A DNA stretch of 64,000 nt, from contig NZ_JAGENB010000007.1 of assembly GCF_019991125.1 (NCBI RefSeq), positions 108,781-172,780 on the forward strand, written 5' to 3'. The stretch comes from Phyllobacterium calauticae (lineage in GTDB: Bacteria > Pseudomonadota > Alphaproteobacteria > Rhizobiales > Rhizobiaceae). Below the pieces are notes generated by a model. It was not told where the DNA came from and did not search any database. It worked only from the letters and a program-made list of their open reading frames with translations. The position numbers were made by a program, and so were the translations under genes. This document shows, in pieces, positions 8,231-17,163 of this stretch (its first letter is position 1; every line of letters begins with the position of its first letter).

Positions 8231-10630
8231 GTGCTGACGTCCCATGAGCGGATCGAACGACAAAAGTCCCGGCCGGCCCTCGTCCGGCTGCACCATGCGC
8301 TGTCCCGATTGACATCGACCGTGACTGTCATGAACACCGGCGCTCATCCCGATGACGAGCAGAACGGTCTCTTGGCCATGTTCCGCTTCGGCCTGGGAAT
8401 GCGGGTTGTGATCGCCTGCTCGACCCGTGGCGAAGGCGGGCAGAATGCGCTCGGGCCTGAGCGGCTGGGCGCGCTCGGCGTGCTGCGATCGCGTGAATTG
8501 GAGGAGGCGGCCCGGCAGCTCGATGCGGATGTCCATTGGCTCGGACACGGGCCGGAAGACCCGGTGCATGATTTCGGTTTTTCCAAAGACGGCGACGCGA
8601 CATTTGCGCGATGGGACGAAAAGCGCATCGTCGAGCGCCTGGTGCGCGCCTATCGGCAGGAGCGGCCGGATATCGTCATTCCAACATTTCTGGATGTTCC
8701 GGGACAGCATGGTCATCACCGCGCCATGACCCGCGCTGCCGAAGCGGCCATTGCCCTCGCAGCGGATGCCGAGGCCTATCCCGAACATTTTGCCGAGGGC
8801 CTGACACCATGGCGCGTGGCCAAGTACTACCTTCCCGCCTGGCCGGGCGGCGGCGACACCTATGATGACGAGATTCCCCCGCCGGATGCAACGATTGCCA
8901 TCGACGCCTCGGGTACCGAAGCGGCAACGGGAGCCGCATACGATCATATCGGCGAATGGTCACGCGCCTATCATGCCTCCCAGGGCATGGGGGTCTGGCG
9001 CGATACGCCGCGATCGGCGTGGCCGCTGCATCTGATGTATGGTCCGAGGGGAAGTCGATCCGAACGTTCCATTCTCGAAGACATTCCGGCGACATTTGCA
9101 GAGCTTGCCAACACCGCAGATCATTCCGTGAGCCAAGCGCTCGCATCGGCCCACGACGCTATCAATGCAGCCATCCAGGCCTTTCCAGACCGCGACCGCA
9201 TCACCACGCTTCTCCTGGATGCTGCCGGCCATATCGACAGTATCGAAATGCTGGCCTCGCCGGACTTCATGACACGACACGGACATCGGCTGGATCGCAA
9301 GCGGCGGGAAATTGACGCGGCATTGCTTGAAACGGCCGGGATAGACGTGCGGGCGGTTACAGAACCGCAGCACCTGTCACCCGAAAGCACCGGCCGCATT
9401 ACGGTGCACATGGACAATCCGTCCATTCCGCTCCCCGGCGATATATCGATCGTGCTGCCATCCGGCGTAGCTGTTACGCGATCGCAGGACGCCGCAAGGT
9501 CCCGGTCCTTCGACATCGAAGCGTCTGCAGCGGCAGCGCTGACAAATCCATATGGACGCAGCTGGTCCAGCCTCGGTGGAAACGGCGTGGCTTTCGCCAA
9601 TGTTACCGCCAGAATTGGCAACCGGCAGGTTCGAGGCACGTTCGATCTTGAAGAGCCATTGAGCATCGTGCCCAGGCATTCCCTGGCACTCCTGCCCGAG
9701 GCCATCATCGCCAAACGCGGTGATGCGATGCGCAGCTGGCAGATCGGGGTCGACGGGATGGATCCCGCGGTTGCTTTGCGCTTTGACGCGCCGCCCGGCT
9801 GGACAATCAAGCCGCAGGACGGCAAATGGCTGCTGTCTGCCCCCGAGACGCTGCCCGCCGGGATCACTCAGATCACGCCGGAGATATCCGGGCACCCGGC
9901 CATGCGCACCACATCCATTTCCTACCCGCACACCGGACGCTCGGTATTCATCGCCCCTGAACGGCTACGGGTGTTGACGCTGGACTTGAAGCTGCCGGAA
10001 GGCGCCAAGATCGGTTACGTCGGCGGCGGAGCCGACAAGGTCGCCCTGTGGCTTCAGCGCATGGGACTGGATATCACGGAACTCGACACGGAGACCCTTG
10101 GCGGCGACCTCTCGTACTTTACCACCATAGTCGTCGGCATTTTCACATTCGGCCTGCGGAAAGACCTGAGTGCAGCGACAGCGCGCCTGCACAGCTTCGT
10201 TGAAAACGGCGGTCATCTCGTCACGCTGTACCATCGTCCCAGTGACGGTTGGATTTCCAGCGTCACGCCGCCGCGCTATCTGAAAATCGGATCACCGTCA
10301 CTGCGCTGGCGCGTGACCGATCCCCATGCCCCGGTAACGATATTGTCACCCCGACACCCCCTGCTGACAGGCCCCAATATCATTGGGCCAGCCGATTGGA
10401 ACGGATGGGACAAGGAACGCGGGCTTTATTTCGCGTCGGATTTTGACGATGCCTATGAGCCGCTATTGTCCATGCATGATGCCAACGAACAGCCGCTGAA
10501 CGGCGGGCTGATTTCGGCCCGCATCGGCAAGGGCAGGCACACCCACACCGGCCTTGTCCTGCATCATCAGCTCGACAAGCTGGTTCCAGGCGCTTTCAGA
10601 CTGATGGCCAATCTCGTGCAGCCGGCCTGA
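8231..10630 (+). CDS. Large PIG-L/LmbE-family deacetylase
   Basis: A 799-residue protein whose first 250 residues are a PIG-L/LmbE zinc hydrolase. The metal and catalytic motif AHPDDE is at about 38-43 and the third ligand region GQHGHHRA at about 159-164. Such enzymes remove acyl groups from N-acylated sugars or related amides. The remaining 500 or so residues include beta-rich stretches and a C-terminal segment (IGYVGGGADKVALWLQRMG, near 595) that resembles a glutamine-amidotransferase-like or ThuA-like fold. No signal peptide is seen. The GTG start follows a strong AGGAGG. It is translated with the ROK regulator and faces away from the sugar ABC operon, so it probably processes the same imported compound. 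Confidence 0.85.
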   Translation: MLTSHERIERQKSRPALVRLHHALSRLTSTVTVMNTGAHPDDEQNGLLAMFRFGLGMRVVIACSTRGEGGQNALGPERLGALGVLRSRELEEAARQLDADVHWLGHGPEDPVHDFGFSKDGDATFARWDEKRIVERLVRAYRQERPDIVIPTFLDVPGQHGHHRAMTRAAEAAIALAADAEAYPEHFAEGLTPWRVAKYYLPAWPGGGDTYDDEIPPPDATIAIDASGTEAATGAAYDHIGEWSRAYHASQGMGVWRDTPRSAWPLHLMYGPRGSRSERSILEDIPATFAELANTADHSVSQALASAHDAINAAIQAFPDRDRITTLLLDAAGHIDSIEMLASPDFMTRHGHRLDRKRREIDAALLETAGIDVRAVTEPQHLSPESTGRITVHMDNPSIPLPGDISIVLPSGVAVTRSQDAARSRSFDIEASAAAALTNPYGRSWSSLGGNGVAFANVTARIGNRQVRGTFDLEEPLSIVPRHSLALLPEAIIAKRGDAMRSWQIGVDGMDPAVALRFDAPPGWTIKPQDGKWLLSAPETLPAGITQITPEISGHPAMRTTSISYPHTGRSVFIAPERLRVLTLDLKLPEGAKIGYVGGGADKVALWLQRMGLDITELDTETLGGDLSYFTTIVVGIFTFGLRKDLSAATARLHSFVENGGHLVTLYHRPSDGWISSVTPPRYLKIGSPSLRWRVTDPHAPVTILSPRHPLLTGPNIIGPADWNGWDKERGLYFASDFDDAYEPLLSMHDANEQPLNGGLISARIGKGRHTHTGLVLHHQLDKLVPGAFRLMANLVQPA

Positions 10631-10691
10631 CGAACATGAGATAGGGATGAGCCGCTGCGGCACGTCATCCGAAGACCTGTTCCTGTGATCC

Positions 10692-11495
10692 CTACTTCTC
10701 GACAGCCGCGACAAAATCCGCGCGGAAGGCCGCAAGATCAGCAACGCTGACATCCGACACCGCCCAGAATGTCAGGCCGCCACTGGACCATTCGGCAAAA
10801 TTATAGCCCTCGCGTGTCCTGCTTGCCGCCGCAATGGGAGATGCCGGCCAGATGAACACATTGATGACGTGACCGTGCCGGCGGTACACCAGAACCGCCA
10901 CCACCCTGCCATTGATATAGTCCACGCGGCCGCCCACGAGGGGAAAGCCCTGTGCTGAGAGGTCGATGACCGGCGGAGAATAATCGATCTTGCCGTTGAA
11001 CCAGGGTTTGACCGTATGTTGATCGGATGTCTGCACATCGGTCAGGTGGTCGACGAGCAGGGATCGCACGTGGCTGGCAAGAATCTCATCCTGGAGTACA
11101 GCGGTCTGGGGCGGCACCGACAATACGAGAAAAATACTTGCAGCCAATGCCGCGAATGACGGAACAAAACTCCAGCGCCTGATGAAATCCGCCGCTGTCC
11201 GCCACGTGGCGAGGCGATATGCCGATGCGGGGGAGCTTGATGACGCTCCGTCGATCTCACGGGAAAGAGCTGTCACGATCCGCTCGCGAGCACGCTCGGG
11301 CATCTGCCACCGAACACCACCCTGACCAATGATGTTTTTCAGTTCCGCGAACTTCTCCAGCTCCGCCGTACAATTTGCACAGGTGGCAAGGTGCTCTTCA
11401 AATTGCAGCGCGTGCATTGAATCGAGCTCGCCATCGATGAAGCCGTGCAGCATGACAGCCCAGTCGGAGCATTTTTCCGGTTTGGTCTCGCTCAT
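10692..11495 (-). CDS. Anti-sigma factor with zinc-finger (zf-HC2) N-terminus
   Basis: A 267-residue membrane protein. The N-terminus carries the anti-sigma zinc-binding HxxxCxxC pattern (HLATCANC, near residue 35), and one membrane segment follows near 125-145 (FAALAASIFLVLSV). The rest, predicted periplasmic, would sense the signal and hold the sigma factor until released. Its ATG overlaps the stop of the sigma-factor gene by four bases, the usual coupled arrangement. The periplasmic part ends in EWSSGGLTFWAVSDVSVADL, a stretch seen in many alphaproteobacterial anti-sigma proteins. It converges with the PIG-L gene, with 61 bases between them in which nothing is evident. Confidence 0.88.
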   Translation of the reverse strand: MSETKPEKCSDWAVMLHGFIDGELDSMHALQFEEHLATCANCTAELEKFAELKNIIGQGGVRWQMPERARERIVTALSREIDGASSSSPASAYRLATWRTAADFIRRWSFVPSFAALAASIFLVLSVPPQTAVLQDEILASHVRSLLVDHLTDVQTSDQHTVKPWFNGKIDYSPPVIDLSAQGFPLVGGRVDYINGRVVAVLVYRRHGHVINVFIWPASPIAAASRTREGYNFAEWSSGGLTFWAVSDVSVADLAAFRADFVAAVEK

Positions 11496-12097
11496 GATGC
11501 TGCCGCCTCGTTGCTGGCTTCACCGTGCCAAGCCTTGGCGAATTCCTGCCGGGCACGGGCGAGCCGTGACATGACCGTCCCAATAGGCAGTTCTGTGATG
11601 TCGGCAATCTGCCGATACGAAAGCTGTTCGAGTTCGCGCAACACCAATATTTCACGCAACGCATCGGGGAGCGAATATATGACCATACGGACATGCTCGG
11701 ATTCCGTCTTGCGGATCAAAGCGGCCTCGGGCGTATCCTCTTCGGTGGCGATGTTTTCGGCGATAGAGGGTGACGCCCCGTCATTGTTGTCCGTCAGAGG
11801 CATTTCAACGCGAGACTTGCGGCGATTTTCCTGCAGCCAGACATGGTAGCAATTCCTGACAATGGCAAAGACCCAGGATCGCGCGTCACCGCCTCGATAC
11901 CCGTCAAAGCTGCGATAGGCGCGCAGGAATGCATCCTGAACAATATCCTGCGCGGCGTCCCCGTCACGGCTCAGAAAGCGGGCAAAATTGTAAGCAGCGT
12001 CCAAATGCGGAATGATCAGCCGGTTAAATCGCGCTGCAGTGTCGGCCGCAGGGCGCACCCTTTCCGAGGCGACGTCATGACCTGCCAGCCCTGCCAT
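11492..12097 (-). CDS. ECF RNA polymerase sigma factor
   Basis: An ECF (group IV) sigma factor. Region 2 is seen as DIVQDAFLRAYRSFDGY with RSWVFAIVRN, and region 4 as LRELEQLSYRQIADITELP then IGTVMSRLARAR, a helix-turn-helix for the -35 element. The frame stays open to 12319. The start at 12097 gives a normal 201-residue protein; the 74 residues upstream of it look unlike a sigma N-terminus, though no strong ribosome site marks either start. It is coupled to the anti-sigma gene and divergent from the metallo-hydrolase operon, which is its most likely target apart from itself. Confidence 0.87.
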   Translation of the reverse strand: MAGLAGHDVASERVRPAADTAARFNRLIIPHLDAAYNFARFLSRDGDAAQDIVQDAFLRAYRSFDGYRGGDARSWVFAIVRNCYHVWLQENRRKSRVEMPLTDNNDGASPSIAENIATEEDTPEAALIRKTESEHVRMVIYSLPDALREILVLRELEQLSYRQIADITELPIGTVMSRLARARQEFAKAWHGEASNEAAAS

Positions 12098-12594
12098 ATG
12101 CACAATGAGGCCCGGCAATCCCCCGCCTTGCCTGCCAGGGGTGCACCGCGACAGCACATTTGCCAGAAATGCGCGCATACCCACAAGCCGCAACCGCCAG
12201 GCAGGCGCCGCACGGGTGGAATTTGGAACAAGCATGGATATGGTCGCCAGGTGCATTTGTGTCATGGTGTTCCCAAGCGGCACGGTCGCCGCGCTTGAAT
12301 CCTCTCCGAAATTCCACAAGCCGTTTGTTACCTAGATCGAACAAAACGTCAGAATATTCCCGAAACCCGCAAATTATTTCGCCGCTGGCGCAGAATGCTC
12401 ATCTTACACCGTTTTACGGTGCCTTGCGCAGCTCCTGTCCGTCAGAATTGCTCCAACATTTTCAATGCCTTGCATAAAAACCTGCGGCCAATGCGAATAA
12501 ACCCCTGCTGATCTCAATCTATTTCATCAGCGGAGGCACTTGATCGAACCATGTTCTCCGTTTGGCTAGAGCTTTCCATTGAAGGAGAATTCCA
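12098..12594. other. Long upstream region between the ECF gene and the metallo-hydrolase operon
   Basis: This 497-base divergent region contains an open extension of the sigma frame (to 12319) and otherwise no convincing gene. GAAC-containing stretches occur at 12337-12345 and 12545-12550 (CGAACC) and could be ECF-type -35 elements for the two directions, but the -10 parts are not clear. Confidence 0.4.
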
Positions 12595-13569
12595 ATGTTC
12601 GACATTACACGTCGCGCCGTTCTCGGGTCCGCGGCCGCTGCGGCGGCTTTCGGGCTTTCCAGGCAACTCGAATTTATCCCGCCGGCATGGGCTGAAACGC
12701 CAATCGAACCGTCCGTGGGCTTCTACAAATACAAGGTCGGATCGGTCGAGATCACGGCCATCTATGACGGTATCTGGCGCAAACCGCATGACCCGGCATT
12801 CATCAAAAATGCTTCTGTCGACGAGACCAAGCAGGCCTTGGCAAAGGCGGGCCTGACCACTGAATTCATGCCCATTCCGCTGACTGTCGTCGTACTGAAA
12901 ATCGGCGACCGGCTGGTGATGATGGATGCGGGCTCCGGCGTTGGCCAATGGCAGGCGAATGCCACCCATCTGCCGGCAAACATGCAGGCGGCCGGAATAG
13001 ATCATACAAAGATCGACACCGTCATCATCTCGCACTTCCACCCCGATCATGTGTGGGGATTGATGGAAAAGGAGACGAATGCCCCGGTATTTCCAAATGC
13101 CGAACTGGTCGTGAACGAGACCGAATACAATTGGTGGACCGAACCGGGACGCGTTGACAAGCTGGCAGAGGGCCGCAAACCGGCCGGCAAGCGTATTGCC
13201 CAGGTTTTCCCGACATGGAAGAACTGGCATCTGGTCAAGGACGGCGCGGAAGTCGCCCCCGGCATACACCTGATTGCGGCACCTGGTCATACACCCGGAC
13301 ACTCCGCTTTCCTTGTCACCTCCGGCAATGAGCAATTGCTTGTCTCGGCCGACACGATGTACGTGCCTGCCCTGCTCGCGCCCCACCCGGAATGGCAAGG
13401 CAGCTACGATCAGGATGGCCCGACCGCCATTACCACCCGCCGCAAGCTCATCGATCGTGTGATCGCTGACAAGATACAGATCTGCGGTTCTCACTTTCCG
13501 TTCCCCGGCTCGGGCACCTTCGTCAAGGACGGCAACGCCTATGGCTTCACGGCCACCGTCCAAGCTTAG
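12595..13569 (+). CDS. Tat-exported MBL-fold metallo-hydrolase
   Basis: A 324-residue metallo-beta-lactamase-fold hydrolase. A twin-arginine signal (ITRRAVLGSAAAAAAFG, residues 4-20) and a cleavage site near AWA-ETP indicate export in folded form. The metal motif HFHPDH is at 147-152, the next His lies in APGHTPGHS near 226, and the bridging Asp in VSADTMY near 255. GAAGGAG precedes the ATG. It heads an operon with a TPR protein and a DoxX protein and is divergent from the ECF pair, suggesting an envelope stress or detoxification role. The substrate (lactone, thioester, sulfur compound and so on) cannot be told from sequence. Confidence 0.92.
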   Translation: MFDITRRAVLGSAAAAAAFGLSRQLEFIPPAWAETPIEPSVGFYKYKVGSVEITAIYDGIWRKPHDPAFIKNASVDETKQALAKAGLTTEFMPIPLTVVVLKIGDRLVMMDAGSGVGQWQANATHLPANMQAAGIDHTKIDTVIISHFHPDHVWGLMEKETNAPVFPNAELVVNETEYNWWTEPGRVDKLAEGRKPAGKRIAQVFPTWKNWHLVKDGAEVAPGIHLIAAPGHTPGHSAFLVTSGNEQLLVSADTMYVPALLAPHPEWQGSYDQDGPTAITTRRKLIDRVIADKIQICGSHFPFPGSGTFVKDGNAYGFTATVQA

Positions 13570-13590
13570 AAACACAAAGGAGATAGGATC

Positions 13591-14055
13591 ATGATCAAGA
13601 CTGCATTCATCGGCTTTGTAAGCCTTGTCACAGCTGCAACCCTTATGCCCGGCACCGTTGTCGCCCCGGCCTACGCCGTCGATAATATGGAGACGGCAGG
13701 CGCTCCGGATCTGACATCAGCGCGCGCAAAGATCGCAGCAAAGAACTATACCGGCGCTTTGGAGGAGCTGCGCGGGCTGGCCGAAGACAGCCCACAGGCC
13801 GACGTCTACAACCTTCTCGGCTACACACTGCGCAAGACAGGTGATTTCGAGACATCCCTGACCTATTATACCAAAGCCTTGGAACTCCAGCCTGATCACA
13901 AGGCCGCCCGTGAATATTTGGGCGAGCTCTATGTCGAGACCGGCAAAATGGACAAGGCGAACGAGCAGGTGGCATCGCTGACACGGCTCTGTCCGAATGG
14001 CTGTGAAGAGCTTGAAGACCTGCAAAAATTCATTGCCTCAAACGGCACCAGATAA
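13591..14055 (+). CDS. Exported tetratricopeptide-repeat protein
   Basis: A 154-residue protein with a Sec signal peptide (MIKTAFIGFVSLVTAATLMP, cleavage near PAYA-VD) followed by about two to three TPR units (for example YNLLGYTLRKTGDFETSLTY and AREYLGELYVETGKMDKANE). It ends with a small cysteine pair (LCPNGCEEL) that may form a disulfide or bind a ligand. TPR proteins act as protein-protein scaffolds. It follows the MBL gene by 21 bases with AAAGGAG ahead of the ATG, so it probably works in the periplasm with the exported hydrolase. Confidence 0.88.
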   Translation: MIKTAFIGFVSLVTAATLMPGTVVAPAYAVDNMETAGAPDLTSARAKIAAKNYTGALEELRGLAEDSPQADVYNLLGYTLRKTGDFETSLTYYTKALELQPDHKAAREYLGELYVETGKMDKANEQVASLTRLCPNGCEELEDLQKFIASNGTR

Positions 14056-14061
14056 CGCTAC

Positions 14062-14090
14062 GGCAGGCGGCCCACCGCCGCCTGCCTTTT
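14062..14090 (+). terminator. Strong hairpin with T tract between the TPR and DoxX genes
   Basis: GGCAGGCGG (14062-14070) pairs perfectly with CCGCCTGCC (14078-14086) around a seven-base loop and is followed by TTTT. It has the form of an intrinsic terminator. Because DoxX follows in the same direction after 25 bases, it may act as partial termination that lowers DoxX expression. Confidence 0.65.
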
Positions 14091-14115
14091 CGCCAGCCCA
14101 AAGGGAGAAAACGTC

Positions 14116-14535
14116 GTGAACATGATGGCAAAAGGCACGCATCTCGCCGATGTTTTGATGCTGTTCAGCCGGCTGTTGCTGGCCTGGATATTTCTGCACG
14201 AGGGTTTTACGCTGGCCGCAAACCTGGATGGGACAATTGCAGTCATGGCAAAACTTGGTGTGAACGCACCGCTTGCCCTGGCGACCATCGCCCTTCAGAT
14301 CTGTGCTGGCATTTCCATTGCTTTTGGCTTTTACGCCCGCCTTGGCGCTTTGGCGCTGGGGATATTCTGCCTGCTGACCGCGGTACTGTTCCACACCAAT
14401 TTCGCCAACCAGAACGAGCTGCTGCATTTCGAAAAGGATCTCGCCATTGCGGGCGGCATGTTTGCCCTGGTCGTTGGAGGCGCCGGGAATCTGTCGTTTG
14501 ACAACTTGATGCGGACGCACCCGATAAAGCTCTGA
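14116..14535 (+). CDS. DoxX-family inner-membrane protein
   Basis: A 139-residue membrane protein with four hydrophobic segments and the DoxX pattern RLLLAWIFLHEGFTLAANLDG near the start. DoxX relatives are quinone-linked or redox-partner membrane proteins, and in several bacteria take part in oxidative-stress complexes. The GTG start at 14116 follows AAGGGAG; an ATG six bases later would also serve. It closes the three-gene operon opposite the ECF sigma factor. Confidence 0.88.
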   Translation: MNMMAKGTHLADVLMLFSRLLLAWIFLHEGFTLAANLDGTIAVMAKLGVNAPLALATIALQICAGISIAFGFYARLGALALGIFCLLTAVLFHTNFANQNELLHFEKDLAIAGGMFALVVGGAGNLSFDNLMRTHPIKL

Positions 14536-14659
14536 CGGTGTCTTGGATCGGTCATCGAGTTCAGTGCGCCGTGACGCGCCTGCCGGCAAAGATCGAGCGC
14601 GCAGCAGCCATGGCAAACCGGCGGGGTAACGCTGCTGGGCGACGCCATTCTACCCTTAC

Positions 14660-15751
14660 TCAAGCCAGCTCATATTTCGCATCGGGTACGACGACGAGTT
14701 TACCGACAAATGCCTTCGCCATGAAATCACTCTGCGCGCGGTGGAATTCGGAGAGCGGGTAGACACCACCGACAAGCGGTTTGATCTTGCCTTCCTCGAT
14801 ATAGCGGACAATGCGGCGGAAATCGCCGCGTGTGCCCTGGGACGATCCGTGTAGTTGCAGCTGTTTCAGATACATGGTCCGAAGGTCGAGTTGTACCACA
14901 GGTCCGCCGATGGCACCGGCCGTCGTATAGCGGCCTTCCGGCCGCAGGATGCGCAGAAGATCATTGAACAGGGGGCCACCGACAAGATCGGCAACCACAT
15001 CGATGGGCTTGCCGTTGAGAACACGCTCCACGGCAGTGACAAGATCACCGTCACCGCGGGTAATCACTGCCTCGGCGCCGATATCAAGCAGCGCCTGCTC
15101 CTTGCCGGCGCCAACCACCGCATAGGGAATGGCACCGCGCGCCCGCGCCAATTGAACGATGCCCGAGCCAACACCGCCCGAAGCACCCGTGACAAGAACC
15201 CGTTCACCGGATTTCAATCCGGCTCGCTCAAGCATCTGTTCGCCGGTCAGATAAGCACAACAGAAGGTCGCCAGTTCGATATCGCTCAAATCGGTGTTGA
15301 CCACATGGGCATTTTCACCGGGCACCGCGACATATTCCGCGTAGCCGCCATCGCGGCCATGACCGATATAATCAATGTCGGCAAGACTGTCGTCTTCACG
15401 GTTATAGATGGAAAAATCCACCATGACGCGCTCGCCGATACGACTATAGGCAACACCTGCGCCTACAGCCACGACGTGGCCGACAATATCCGTGCCCTGG
15501 ATGCGCGGAAAGGTGAGCGTCGGGTCCTGCCGCCGCCAGCTGGAAACCGCGCTCGCATCATTCTCCGTACCATAAGCGCCCTGGCGCACCCACACATCCG
15601 TGTTGTTCATGCCGCAGGCGGAGATTTCGATCAGAACCTCGCCTGCCGCCGGTTGCGCCACCGGCACATCGGTCCGGTACACCAGCTTGTCGAGATCGCC
15701 GTGCCCCGTCAGCAAGACGGCTGACATTGTTCGGGAAACCGTATCCATCAT
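14660..15751 (-). CDS. Zinc-type alcohol dehydrogenase/quinone oxidoreductase (MDR family)
   Basis: A 363-residue medium-chain dehydrogenase/reductase. The N-terminal GroES-like part includes ISACGMNNTDVWVRQG, and the Rossmann part has VLVTGASGGVGSGIVQLA for NAD(P) binding. The frame is open a further 87 bases upstream into the aminotransferase gene; the ATG at 15751 (with another at 15748) is chosen because GAGG lies six bases ahead. It is the last gene of the minus-strand arm of the ectoine island, after the aminotransferase. A similar oxidoreductase accompanies ectoine genes in some rhizobia, but its reaction in the pathway is not known to me. Confidence 0.85.
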   Translation of the reverse strand: MMDTVSRTMSAVLLTGHGDLDKLVYRTDVPVAQPAAGEVLIEISACGMNNTDVWVRQGAYGTENDASAVSSWRRQDPTLTFPRIQGTDIVGHVVAVGAGVAYSRIGERVMVDFSIYNREDDSLADIDYIGHGRDGGYAEYVAVPGENAHVVNTDLSDIELATFCCAYLTGEQMLERAGLKSGERVLVTGASGGVGSGIVQLARARGAIPYAVVGAGKEQALLDIGAEAVITRGDGDLVTAVERVLNGKPIDVVADLVGGPLFNDLLRILRPEGRYTTAGAIGGPVVQLDLRTMYLKQLQLHGSSQGTRGDFRRIVRYIEEGKIKPLVGGVYPLSEFHRAQSDFMAKAFVGKLVVVPDAKYELA

Positions 15752-15759
15752 CCCGGACC

Positions 15760-17139
15760 TCAGAGCGCTTTTGCAACGGCATCGACAGCCGCAACGGCCG
15801 CGTTGACGACAATATCCGCCTCGTCCCGCGTGAGACACAATGGAGGCGCAAATCCGAGGATATCGCCCTGCGGCATGGCCCGCCCGATCACACCGCGTTC
15901 CGCCAGTGCTGCCGCAATTTGCGGGCCGACCTTTTGCGACGCGTCAAAGAACACCCTGTCGTCCCGGTCTTTGACGAATTCAACCGCAGCCAGCATGCCG
16001 TCACCACGCACCTCACCGACGATGGGATGATGTCCCAGTGCTTCGGTAAGTGCGTTGCGGAAATAGGCGCCGGTCTCTCCTGCGTTGGTCACGAGATCCA
16101 GCGTGTCGATCAGTTCCAGATTGGCAACGCCGGCAGCGGCACAGATCGGATGAGCCGAATAGGTCCATCCATGACCGAGTGATCCGAGTTTGTCCGAGCC
16201 CTGCACCAGAACCTGCCAGACCTTGTCTCCCACGACGACGCCGGAGAGCGGCGCATAGGCCGAGGTCAGGCCCTTGGCAATCGTGATCAGATCAGGCTTG
16301 ATGCCATAATGATCGGAACCGAACATGGTGCCCAGACGGCCAAAACCCGTCACAACCTCATCGGCGACCAGAAGCACATCATATGTGTTGAGAACGGCCT
16401 GTATTTTCTCCCAGTACCCGGCAGGCGGCGGCACGATACCTCCGGTGCCAAGGATCGGTTCGCCGATGAATGCCGCCACGGTCTCGGGCCCTTCCGCAAG
16501 GATCATTTCCTCCAGTTTGTCGGCACAATGCTGGGAGAACTGCTCTTCGCTCATCGAGCGGTCTTCCCGGCGGAAATAATACGGCGCTTCCGTATGCAGG
16601 ATCGGTGCCCGGGGCAGGTCGAAGGCATTGTGGAAGAGGTCGAGACCCGTCAGGCTTCCCGTCATGACGCCTGAGCCATGATAACCGCGCCAGCGGGAAA
16701 TGATCTTCTTCTTGTCCGGCCGTCCAAGCACGTTGTTGTAGTACCAGATCAGCTTGATGTTGGTTTCGTTGGCATCGGACCCGGAAAGACCGAAATAAAC
16801 CCGGCTCATTCCTTCCGGCGCCCGGTCTATGATCATCTTGGCCAGCTTGATCGAGACTTCGGTGCCATGGCCGACATAGGCATGATAATAGGCAAGCTCT
16901 TTGGCCTGCTGCGCAATCGCACCGGCTATTTCCTGCCGCCCGTACCCGACATTGACGCAGTAGAGCCCAGCAAAGGCATCAAGGCTTTTCCTGCCGTTCA
17001 CATCAAAAATATGCACGCCTTCGCCGCCCTTTATCACCCGCGTCGGGCTTTCGCCGCGGGCATGGGTGCCCATATGGGTGGAGGGATGGAAAAAGTGGTC
17101 GCGGTCCCAGGCGTTCAGCTCGTTCGAACGGTCCAACAT
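15760..17139 (-). CDS. doeD: Class III aminotransferase of ectoine breakdown (DoeD/Atf-like)
   Basis: A 459-residue PLP enzyme of the omega-aminotransferase subgroup. Visible marks are YHGSGVMTGSLTGL, the VADEVVTGFGRLGTMFGSDH cofactor-binding stretch near 260, and ITIAKGLTSAYAPL with the Schiff-base lysine near 290. In ectoine catabolism the enzyme converts L-2,4-diaminobutyrate to aspartate semialdehyde; the position beside the aldehyde dehydrogenase, AsnC and EnuR genes supports this role. AGGAG precedes the ATG. It lies 24 bases after the dehydrogenase gene. Beta-alanine or other omega-amino acids could be substrates in a different setting, so the symbol rests on context. Confidence 0.85.
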   Translation of the reverse strand: MLDRSNELNAWDRDHFFHPSTHMGTHARGESPTRVIKGGEGVHIFDVNGRKSLDAFAGLYCVNVGYGRQEIAGAIAQQAKELAYYHAYVGHGTEVSIKLAKMIIDRAPEGMSRVYFGLSGSDANETNIKLIWYYNNVLGRPDKKKIISRWRGYHGSGVMTGSLTGLDLFHNAFDLPRAPILHTEAPYYFRREDRSMSEEQFSQHCADKLEEMILAEGPETVAAFIGEPILGTGGIVPPPAGYWEKIQAVLNTYDVLLVADEVVTGFGRLGTMFGSDHYGIKPDLITIAKGLTSAYAPLSGVVVGDKVWQVLVQGSDKLGSLGHGWTYSAHPICAAAGVANLELIDTLDLVTNAGETGAYFRNALTEALGHHPIVGEVRGDGMLAAVEFVKDRDDRVFFDASQKVGPQIAAALAERGVIGRAMPQGDILGFAPPLCLTRDEADIVVNAAVAAVDAVAKAL

Positions 17140-17163
17140 GTCTATTGCTCCTGCTTTTTTGCC

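Noticed and set aside
8027..8947. 306-codon minus-strand frame across the ROK/PIG-L junction
   Set aside because: It is antisense to two well-supported genes and lacks any recognisable motif.
12514..13575. 353-codon minus-strand frame opposite the MBL-fold gene
   Set aside because: The plus-strand gene has a Tat signal, metal motif and ribosome site; the antisense frame has none of these.
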